A DNA stretch of 5,341 nt from assembly GCA_029050385.1 (NCBI GenBank), contig JAIDMV010000322.1, positions 1 through 5,341 of the forward strand, given 5' to 3'. The position numbers and the translations under genes were made by a program. Positions 1 through 5,021 of this stretch are shown piece by piece (position 1 is the stretch's first letter; each line of letters opens with the position of its first letter). The stretch comes from Anaeroplasmataceae bacterium. Its GTDB lineage: Bacteria; Bacillota_I; Bacilli_A; Acholeplasmatales; Anaeroplasmataceae. The notes beneath the pieces are model-generated. The model was not told the DNA's origin. It saw nothing but the letters and a program-made list of their open reading frames with translations, and ran no database searches.

Positions 1-274
1 GTATGTTAAGATTTATAGTAAAAAAATAGAAGAGCTTTCTATTTTAAAGAATTATTGTGAAGCAGAGAAATTAGATATTGTTGGACTAACCTCATCTAAT
101 CATGCACAGCATTTATTAGTTCACAGTAAATATAGTGTAGCTTTAGATTCTTTGGATGATGATTTTAGAAAATATTGTACAAAAATATTACCTAAAGAGG
201 ACCCTCAAAGATTATTTAAAGAGGTTCAAAGAATATATCATTATAATTTAGCTAAATATGGAAAAAAAGATTAA
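1..274 (+). CDS. 3' end of an unrecognised protein gene (start outside window)
   Basis: Reading in frame from base 2 gives 90 uninterrupted codons ending at TAA 272-274. No Met, Val or Ile codon in a start-like context with a ribosome binding site is visible, so the gene begins upstream. The visible C-terminal part is soluble, mixed-charge and has no membrane segment or signal. An alternating hydrophobic stretch (LDIVGLTSSNHAQHLL, then YSVALDS) resembles a beta-alpha-beta unit of a Rossmann-like or SIS-type sugar-phosphate fold. The end is basic and helical (FKEVQRIYHYNLAKYGKKD). The SIS idea is a guess from pattern only, and I do not recognise the family. It runs in the same direction as the suf operon, 47 nt before sufC. 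No terminator hairpin follows it, so read-through into suf is possible. The sufC promoter candidate overlaps its last codons. Confidence 0.7.
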   Translation, partial: YVKIYSKKIEELSILKNYCEAEKLDIVGLTSSNHAQHLLVHSKYSVALDSLDDDFRKYCTKILPKEDPQRLFKEVQRIYHYNLAKYGKKD

Positions 275-288
275 TTTTGTGGTATAAT
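259..288 (+). promoter_or_regulatory. Candidate sigma-A-type promoter of the suf operon, extended -10
   Basis: A perfect TATAAT lies at 283-288, preceded by TGG at 280-282, which gives the extended -10 form TGNTATAAT. A weak -35 (TGGAAA at 259-264, 4 of 6 matches to TTGACA) sits 18 bp upstream inside the end of the previous gene. Transcription would start near 294-296, leaving only about 26-28 nt before the sufC ATG. That leaves no room for a riboswitch, T-box or attenuator. I saw no convincing Rrf2/IscR, Fur or other operator palindrome. The -10 is convincing; the -35 is weak, and a purely read-through transcript cannot be excluded. Confidence 0.65.
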
Positions 289-308
289 ACATAATGCTTT
301 ATAGAATT

Positions 309-312
309 GGAG
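309..312 (+). promoter_or_regulatory. Ribosome binding site that fixes the sufC start
   Basis: GGAG at 309-312 lies 9 nt before ATG 322. An in-frame TTG at 307 would add five residues, but it would begin inside or just before this site and has no Shine-Dalgarno sequence of its own. The family also begins at the equivalent of ANVLEIKDL. ATG 322 is therefore the better start. Confidence 0.8.
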
Positions 313-321
313 TTGAAAACA

Positions 322-1146
322 ATGGCAAATGTTTTAGAAATTAAAGATTTACATGCTGGTATAGATGGTAAAGAAATCCTAAAGGGTGTTAACCTAACCA
401 TTAAGACAGGTGAGGTTCATGCCATTATGGGACCTAACGGAACAGGTAAATCTACCTTATCCTCTGTCATTATGGGACAGTCTAAATTCCATGTAACTTC
501 TGGCGATGTCCTTATGGATAAGGAAAGCCTCTTACCTATGGCAGTAGATGAGCGTGCTAGAAAGGGAATCTTTTTAGCTTATCAGTATCCTGCAGAGGTG
601 CCTGGTGTTACCAATAGTGATTTTATCCGTACTGCAATGAAAGCTTGTAGTGGTAAGGATGTTTCTTTATTTTCCTTTATAAGAAACTATGAGAAGGCTT
701 GTGGAGAATTAAAAATGCCAGAGGACTTAGCTCACAGATATTTAAATGAAGGCTTTTCAGGTGGCGAAAAGAAAAGAAATGAAATTCTTCAGATGAAAAT
801 GTTAAAGCCTAAGTTTGCAATTCTAGATGAAATTGACTCTGGATTAGATGTAGATGCTTTAAGAATTGTTGGTGAAAATGTCAGCAATATGATTGATGAA
901 AATTTAGGTTGTCTTTTAATTACACATTATGAGAGACTATTAGACTACATCCAACCAGATTTCGTACATATAATGATTAATGGTAGAATCGTTTTAACTG
1001 GCGGTAAGGAATTGATCGCCAAGATTGACCAAAATGGCTATGATTGGGTAAAAGAAGAGCTTGGTATTGAAATTGAAAAAGAAGAAGATGATGAAAAGAC
1101 CCATGTTCTTTTAGGCTCTTGTGCCCATAATAGCGGGAATAAGTAA
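322..1146 (+). CDS. sufC: SufC, ATPase of the Fe-S cluster scaffold
   Basis: This is a cytosolic ABC-type ATPase that binds SufB and SufD; its ATP-driven dimerisation opens the scaffold for cluster assembly. It is not a transporter component. Visible motifs (274 aa from ATG 322): Walker A GPNGTGKST at residues 37-45, Q-loop at Gln88 in the family-typical QYPAEVPGV, signature FSGGEKKRNEILQ from 145, Walker B FAILDE ending at Asp169-Glu170, D-loop SGLD 173-176, and H-switch His202. Lys151, Glu170 and His202 correspond by alignment from memory to E. coli Lys152, Glu171 and His203, the last two catalytic. The family is normally about 248-261 aa. Here the conserved end (GYDWVKEELG, to about 248) is followed by roughly 26 extra residues: an acidic run (EIEKEEDDE) and then THVLLGSCAHNSGNK with a Cys and two His. 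The stop codon shares one base with the sufD start. Identity is certain; the role of the tail is unknown. Confidence 0.97.
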   Translation: MANVLEIKDLHAGIDGKEILKGVNLTIKTGEVHAIMGPNGTGKSTLSSVIMGQSKFHVTSGDVLMDKESLLPMAVDERARKGIFLAYQYPAEVPGVTNSDFIRTAMKACSGKDVSLFSFIRNYEKACGELKMPEDLAHRYLNEGFSGGEKKRNEILQMKMLKPKFAILDEIDSGLDVDALRIVGENVSNMIDENLGCLLITHYERLLDYIQPDFVHIMINGRIVLTGGKELIAKIDQNGYDWVKEELGIEIEKEEDDEKTHVLLGSCAHNSGNK

Positions 1147-1148
1147 TG
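1135..1148 (+). promoter_or_regulatory. sufC-sufD translational coupling junction (TAATG)
   Basis: The sufC stop TAA (1144-1146) and the sufD start ATG (1146-1148) overlap by one base. Only a weak GGGA (1135-1138) precedes the ATG at 7 nt. Termination-reinitiation by ribosomes finishing sufC is the likely way sufD is translated. This is an inference from the geometry. Confidence 0.6.
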
Positions 1149-1943
1149 CTATATTTAAATGCATTGGTAGGAAAAGAAGGTAATGGTCTTTCCCTTCAAA
1201 ATCACATTCTTACCATAAAAAAATCTTTAGAAGATTTCCTTCTTATTGAGGAGAGTCTTACAATTGTTGTAGAGGCAGGAGTTTCTGCAAAACTATTAGA
1301 TATTACAAGCCATCAGAATATTGAAATTCAAGTAAAAAACGATGCGTATTTAGATTATCAGATTTTGAATTCTAAAAATACGAACAGAAAAATAGAGTGC
1401 CTAGGTGAGGTAGCTATCACAGAAATATGTTTAGAGGAAAGTAAAGAAAGCTTACATATAGAACTTTTATGTGAACATGCAAATGCTCGAGTTGAGTTAC
1501 TTTCATTAGCTAACCATTCTAATTTAGAATTTCTGCAAAACATTGAACATAAATCCAAGGAGACAACCTCTAATATTTCCAATTTTGGAGTTGCCTTAAA
1601 TGAAGGAAATACGGTATTTGATACAACAGGAAAAATACTTAAAGGAATGAGTAAATCTAAATGTGTTCAGCTTTCCAAGGGAATTGTTATGGATGATGTT
1701 TCTAGTGTCACATCTAAGCCAATTCTTTTAATTGATGAATATGATGTCGTAGCGAATCATGGTGCCTCTATAGGTAAAATGTCTGATGAAAGTTTATTTT
1801 ATTTAATGAGTAGAGGTTTAACCAAACAAGAGGCTTTTCTTCTTATATTAGAAGGTATCGTTCATCCGTTTATTGAAAAGATATCAGATGAACAATTGAA
1901 ATTAAGTGTTAATCAAAAAATAGAACAATTAATGATGAGGTGA
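1146..1943 (+). CDS. sufD: SufD, short form, scaffold subunit of the SUF complex
   Basis: SufD is a SufB paralogue that pairs with SufB through C-terminal beta-helix strands and binds a SufC subunit. The SufB-SufD interface is where the cluster is thought to form. The C-terminal half is clearly of the family: KPILLIDEYDVVANHGASIG with His205 at the position of E. coli SufD His360 (needed for cluster formation), then LFYLMSRGLT (217-226) and the helical end that contacts SufC. The protein has only 265 aa, against about 420-440 in E. coli and B. subtilis. The distance from the His to the C terminus is normal (about 60), so the roughly 150 missing residues are all N-terminal: the helical domain and probably some beta-helix turns. 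sufC occupies the DNA immediately upstream, so this is not a misplaced start. The frame is intact and ends in TGA. The Cys of SufB (Cys377) aligns roughly with a Ser here. The family call rests on the C-terminal region and the operon position. Confidence 0.9.
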   Translation: MLYLNALVGKEGNGLSLQNHILTIKKSLEDFLLIEESLTIVVEAGVSAKLLDITSHQNIEIQVKNDAYLDYQILNSKNTNRKIECLGEVAITEICLEESKESLHIELLCEHANARVELLSLANHSNLEFLQNIEHKSKETTSNISNFGVALNEGNTVFDTTGKILKGMSKSKCVQLSKGIVMDDVSSVTSKPILLIDEYDVVANHGASIGKMSDESLFYLMSRGLTKQEAFLLILEGIVHPFIEKISDEQLKLSVNQKIEQLMMR

Positions 1944-1944
1944 T
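1937..1944 (+). promoter_or_regulatory. Strong sufS ribosome binding site embedded in the sufD stop
   Basis: GAGGTGAT is an eight-base match to the complement of the 16S rRNA 3' end. It includes the last sufD codon and its TGA stop and lies 3 nt (7 nt from the GAGG core) before ATG 1948. It fixes the sufS start and predicts stronger initiation than at sufD. Confidence 0.8.
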
Positions 1945-1947
1945 TTC

Positions 1948-3156
1948 ATGCTTAATGTTGCAAAGCTAAGAAAGGACTTCCCTGTGCTTGAGGAGAATCC
2001 TAAGCTTGCTTATCTTGATAATGCAGCATCTACTTTAAAGCCAAATTGTGTTATTGAGGCAGTAGATAAGTATTATAGAGAACTAGGAGTAAATGTTCAT
2101 AGAGGTGTATATAAGCTGAGCTATCTTGCAACAGATGCGTATGAAGAGGCAAGAGGCAAGGTTGCAGATTTTATAAATGCATCCTTTGATGAAATTGTCT
2201 TTACAAGAGGTGCTTCCTCAGCTTTAAATTTAGTTGCTTCTAGTTATGGAATGGCTAATTTAAAACCTGGTGATGAAGTTATCACGACAGAGCTAGAGCA
2301 TCATTCCAGCTGTATGCCTTGGATTCATGTTTGTGAGAAAACAGGTGCGACTTTGAAATATGTTCCTTTAAATGCTGAGGGAAGAATTACAGTAGAAGCC
2401 TTTAAGTCTGTTTTAACAGATAAAACTAAAGTGGTTGCCATTACCTATGTTTCTAATGTGATGGGGTATATAACTCCGATTGAAGAAATCATTTCTTTGG
2501 CTCATGAAAAGGGAGCTATTGTAGTACTGGATGCTGCTCAGGCAGTTCCGCATATGCCTGTAGATGTAAAGGCATTAGATTGTGATTTCTTAGCTTTTTC
2601 AGGGCATAAGCTATGTGGACCTACAGGAATAGGAGTTCTTTATGGAAAAGGAAAACTTCTATCTCAAATGGCACCTATAGAATTTGGTGGAGATATGGCA
2701 GATGATGTTAATCCTTATACGATGACTTATAAGGATGCTCCATATCGATTTGAAACAGGTACACCAATTATTGCTTCAGCGATTGGCTTGGGTAAGGCAA
2801 TTGAATATGTAACTAGCATTGGTTTAGAAGAAATTGCTAAGTATGAGTATTATTTAAAACAAAAGGCTTTAGAGGGATTGAAGAAAATTCCTAATATAGA
2901 AATTTATAATGAATCTGCAGAAACAGGTATTATTTCCTTTAATTTAAAGGGGGTACATCCTCATGATGCTGCAAGTGTATTTGATAATAATGATGTTTGT
3001 ATCAGAGCTGGACATCATTGTGCACAGCTCATTATCAAATGGTTAAATACTGTTGGCACAGTAAGAGCATCTTTCTATTTTTATAATACTTTAGAGGATG
3101 TTGAAAAATTTGTACAAAGTGTAAAAGAGGCTCAAGAATTTTTTGGTACTCTTTAG
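1948..3156 (+). CDS. sufS: SufS, group II cysteine desulfurase (PLP)
   Basis: SufS converts L-cysteine to L-alanine and holds the sulfur as a persulfide for transfer to SufU. Motifs (402 aa; B. subtilis SufS is about 406): YLDNAAST near 22-29, PLP-stacking His119 in LEHHSS, Asp195 and Gln198 in DAAQA, Schiff-base Lys221 in FSGHKLCGPTG, catalytic Cys358 in RAGHHCAQ, and substrate-carboxylate Arg373. His339 in VHPHD lies 19 residues before Cys358, as does B. subtilis His342, which takes over a zinc ligand position in SufU during sulfur transfer. That fits the sufU gene next door. Small departures: TRGASSALN at the PLP-phosphate cup where many homologues have GTTE, and CAQLIIKW after the catalytic Cys where CAQPLMKW is common. 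Both keep fold-compatible residues. The start is set by the strong site at 1937-1944. Cytosolic. Confidence 0.97.
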   Translation: MLNVAKLRKDFPVLEENPKLAYLDNAASTLKPNCVIEAVDKYYRELGVNVHRGVYKLSYLATDAYEEARGKVADFINASFDEIVFTRGASSALNLVASSYGMANLKPGDEVITTELEHHSSCMPWIHVCEKTGATLKYVPLNAEGRITVEAFKSVLTDKTKVVAITYVSNVMGYITPIEEIISLAHEKGAIVVLDAAQAVPHMPVDVKALDCDFLAFSGHKLCGPTGIGVLYGKGKLLSQMAPIEFGGDMADDVNPYTMTYKDAPYRFETGTPIIASAIGLGKAIEYVTSIGLEEIAKYEYYLKQKALEGLKKIPNIEIYNESAETGIISFNLKGVHPHDAASVFDNNDVCIRAGHHCAQLIIKWLNTVGTVRASFYFYNTLEDVEKFVQSVKEAQEFFGTL

Positions 3157-3160
3157 GAGG
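3155..3160 (+). promoter_or_regulatory. Consensus sufU ribosome binding site
   Basis: AGGAGG overlaps the last two bases of the sufS stop TAG (3154-3156) and lies 5 nt before ATG 3166. It is a full consensus core and sets the start. Confidence 0.85.
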
Positions 3161-3165
3161 AAAAT

Positions 3166-3603
3166 ATGGATTTAAAAACCTTATATCGTGAGGTCATTAT
3201 GGACCATTACAAAAATCCTAAAAATAAAGGCTTAAAGAATACAGATCCGTATCATATGGTACATTTAACCAATCCAAGCTGTGGCGATGACATGCGTGTT
3301 GAAATCATCGTGAATGATGGACAAGTTGTTGATGTACGTCAGGATGGAAAGGGCTGTTCTATCTGCCTTTCATCTGCATCCGTAATGAGTGAACTTTTAA
3401 TTGGAAAATCAGTTGAAGAAGCGAAAAGTTTAATTGATGGCTTTTATTCTATGGTTAAGGGAGAAGACTTGCCAGATGAGGACAAGCTTGAAGAGGCAAT
3501 TGCCTATAAAGGAGTACGTGATTTTCCTGCAAGAATCAAATGTGCAACTCTTGCCTGGAAGTGTGTGGAAAAGGCAATCGAGGAGGTAGAAGAGCATGAG
3601 TAA
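3166..3603 (+). CDS. sufU: SufU, zinc-dependent sulfur acceptor for SufS
   Basis: SufU takes the persulfide sulfur from SufS and passes it to the SufBCD scaffold. In B. subtilis it acts as a zinc sulfurtransferase, not as a scaffold. The protein has 145 aa (B. subtilis about 147). Zinc ligands are visible at Cys39 and Asp41 in NPSCGDDM, Cys64 in GKGCSIC and Cys126 in ARIKCATLAW, matching B. subtilis Cys41, Asp43, Cys66 and Cys128. It differs from IscU in the insertion around residues 90-115 (KGEDLPDEDKLEEA), in the absence of the LPPVK chaperone motif, and in having Arg123-Ile-Lys where IscU has a His near the last ligand. An extra Cys67 makes a CxxC with ligand Cys64; B. subtilis, from memory, has no Cys there. 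Cys133 is also extra. The acidic C terminus (EEVEEHE) overlaps the sufB start. Cytosolic. Confidence 0.95.
   Translation: MDLKTLYREVIMDHYKNPKNKGLKNTDPYHMVHLTNPSCGDDMRVEIIVNDGQVVDVRQDGKGCSICLSSASVMSELLIGKSVEEAKSLIDGFYSMVKGEDLPDEDKLEEAIAYKGVRDFPARIKCATLAWKCVEKAIEEVEEHE
3581..3587 (+). promoter_or_regulatory. sufB ribosome binding site inside the sufU coding end
   Basis: AGGAGGT lies 8 nt before ATG 3596, within the last codons of sufU (read there as Glu-Glu-Val). The ATG is 8 nt inside sufU, so sufU and sufB overlap in different frames. This strong site plus the overlap supports coupled but efficient sufB translation. Confidence 0.8.
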
Positions 3604-4999
3604 GACCAAGGTTGATGAAATTGTTGGAGACTACAAGTATGGCTTTACTACAGATGCCAAAACAGTTTTAACCTCTGGTAAGGGGTTATCAAGAGAGGTT
3701 GTAGAATTTATTTCTAATGCGAAAAAAGAACCTTCCTGGATGAAGGAGTTTCGTCTGAATTCTTATGATGCCTTTTTGAATTTGAAAAATCCCAATTGGG
3801 GACCGGATTTATCTGGGATTGATTTTAATGACTACACATATTATATCAAATCCTCAGAAAAGACAGAGCATAAGTGGGAAGATGTTCCTGAAGAGATTAA
3901 AGAAACTTTTGATAAGCTTGGTATTCCTGAAGCAGAAGCTAAGTATTTAGCAGGCTCCTCTACACAGTTTGAATCAGAAGTAGTATACCACAATAATCTA
4001 AAGGAATTAGATGAGCTTGGTGTAATTTTCTGTGACACAGATACAGCGTTAAGAGAGCATTCAGATTTGATGCAAAAGTATTTTGGTAAGCTCGTTCCTT
4101 ATACAGATAATAAATATGCTGCCTTAAATTCAGCAGTGTGGAGTGGTGGCTCCTTTATTTATGTTCCCAAAGGGGTTAAATTAAAAAAACCAGTTCAGTC
4201 CTATTTTAGAATTAATTCAGAACGTATGGGACAATTTGAAAGAACACTTATTATTGTAGATGATGATGCAGATATTCATTATGTTGAAGGCTGTACAGCT
4301 CCTCAGTATTCTAAGGATAGCTTACATGCTGCAGTTGTAGAAATCTTTGTTGGCAAGCGTGCACATTGTCGTTATTCTACCGTTCAAAACTGGTCAAATA
4401 ATATTGTGAACCTAGTTACCAAAAGAGCTATTGTAGATGATGAAGGTCATATGGAGTGGATTGATGGTAATGTAGGTGCAGGTTTGAATATGAAGTATCC
4501 TGCCTGTGTATTAAAGGGGAATTATAGTAAAGGTACTACAGTTTCTATAGCCTTTGCTGCTGAGAATCAAATTCAGGATACTGGCGCTAAGATGATTCAT
4601 TTAGGACCAAATTCAAGTTCCACTATTATTTCTAAATCCATTTGTCGTGGTGGAGGAAAGGTAAATTATCGTGGAACAGCTTCCTGTGGACCTAAAGCAT
4701 TAGGTGCTAGAAGTCATATTGAATGTGATACTTTGATTTTAGATGAAATATCTACCTCAGATACTATTCCTACCAATAGTGGAAAAAATAGTGATATGTA
4801 TATTGAGCATGAGGCTACTGTCTCTAAAGTGAATGAAGAACAGTTATTTTATCTGATGAGTAGAGGACTAACAGAAGCTCAAGCAACAGAAATGATTGTT
4901 ATGGGATTCATTGAACCTTTTTCAAAAGAGCTACCTATGGAATACGCAGTTGAACTAAATCGTTTAATTAAGCTTGAAATGACAGATTCTATAGGGTAA
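3596..4999 (+). CDS. sufB: SufB, core scaffold of the SUF complex
   Basis: SufB is the main subunit on which the Fe-S cluster is built within SufB-SufC-SufD. It has full family length at 467 aa (B. subtilis about 465). N-terminal helical part about 1-150, including SWMKEFRLNSYDAFLN. Then a beta-helix core with the hallmark VEGCTAPQYS (Cys233, likely the E. coli Cys254 equivalent) and AENQIQDTGAKMIHLG. The assembly site is Cys377 in SHIECDTLIL and His405-Glu406 in YIEHEAT. The Cys-to-Glu spacing of 29 is the same as E. coli Cys405-Glu434. The C-terminal helical end LFYLMSRGLT (417-426) and MGFIEPF contacts SufC and is shared with SufD. The start is fixed by the site at 3581-3587 and the family N terminus (a short lead before VGDYKYGF). 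Last gene of the recognisable suf set; no hairpin terminator follows its TAA. Cytosolic. Confidence 0.97.
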   Translation: MSKTKVDEIVGDYKYGFTTDAKTVLTSGKGLSREVVEFISNAKKEPSWMKEFRLNSYDAFLNLKNPNWGPDLSGIDFNDYTYYIKSSEKTEHKWEDVPEEIKETFDKLGIPEAEAKYLAGSSTQFESEVVYHNNLKELDELGVIFCDTDTALREHSDLMQKYFGKLVPYTDNKYAALNSAVWSGGSFIYVPKGVKLKKPVQSYFRINSERMGQFERTLIIVDDDADIHYVEGCTAPQYSKDSLHAAVVEIFVGKRAHCRYSTVQNWSNNIVNLVTKRAIVDDEGHMEWIDGNVGAGLNMKYPACVLKGNYSKGTTVSIAFAAENQIQDTGAKMIHLGPNSSSTIISKSICRGGGKVNYRGTASCGPKALGARSHIECDTLILDEISTSDTIPTNSGKNSDMYIEHEATVSKVNEEQLFYLMSRGLTEAQATEMIVMGFIEPFSKELPMEYAVELNRLIKLEMTDSIG

Positions 5000-5002
5000 A
5001 AT
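4974..5002 (+). promoter_or_regulatory. Possible promoter at the end of sufB for the downstream gene
   Basis: TTGAAA (4974-4979) and TAAAAT (4997-5002) each match 5 of 6 consensus bases with a 17-bp spacer, and they overlap the last codons and stop of sufB. Transcription would begin near 5009, giving a 13-nt leader whose first bases are the GAGGTG ribosome binding site. A second offset pair with 17-bp spacing, ATGACA (4979-4984) and TAGAAT (5002-5007), would start after most of that site and is less likely. Chance matches are common in AT-rich DNA, so this is tentative. Confidence 0.35.
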
Positions 5003-5008
5003 AGAATA

Positions 5009-5014
5009 GAGGTG
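5009..5014 (+). promoter_or_regulatory. Ribosome binding site of the downstream membrane-protein gene
   Basis: GAGGTG lies 7 nt before ATG 5022. It supports both the reality and the start of the truncated gene that follows. Confidence 0.75.
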
Positions 5015-5021
5015 TAAGCTT

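Larger units (their letters stand above)
322..4999 (+). other. SUF iron-sulfur cluster assembly operon (sufCDSUB)
   Basis: Five co-directional genes are packed with junctions of -1, +4, +9 and -8 nt, each with its own Shine-Dalgarno sequence of varying strength. The order C-D-S-U-B is the one known from Bacillota such as Bacillus subtilis. It is the minimal sulfur-donor (SufS-SufU) plus scaffold (SufB-SufC-SufD) set. No terminator or gap longer than 9 nt interrupts it, so one transcript is inferred. SufA, SufE and a dedicated regulator are absent from the window. Confidence 0.93.

Noticed and set aside
291..302. Small inverted repeat ATAA-tgct-TTAT between the -10 and sufC as an operator
   Set aside because: Only 4-bp arms in AT-rich DNA; expected by chance and not like a known Fe-S regulator site.
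307..321. Upstream in-frame TTG start for sufC adding five residues
   Set aside because: It has no Shine-Dalgarno sequence ahead of it, whereas GGAG at 309-312 is well placed for ATG 322, where family homology begins.
1358..1582. Reverse-strand open frame of 74 codons within sufD
   Set aside because: It lies wholly inside a well-supported gene, has no convincing ribosome binding site and gives a composition typical of an antisense shadow.
1941..1943. TGA at the end of sufD as a possible Trp codon (mycoplasma code)
   Set aside because: Read-through would add only four residues to a TAA and would destroy the sufS ribosome binding arrangement. Trp is TGG throughout and no in-frame TGA occurs elsewhere.
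1146..1943. sufD as a pseudogene because of its length
   Set aside because: The frame is intact, the key His and C-terminal motifs are kept, and its junctions with sufC and sufS are precise; a functional short form is the simpler reading.
3841..4038. Reverse-strand open frame of 65 codons within sufB
   Set aside because: Serine-rich antisense shadow of a strongly conserved sufB region, with no independent start signal.
5000..5021. Terminator between sufB and the next gene
   Set aside because: No GC-rich stem or trailing T-run is present in these 22 bases.
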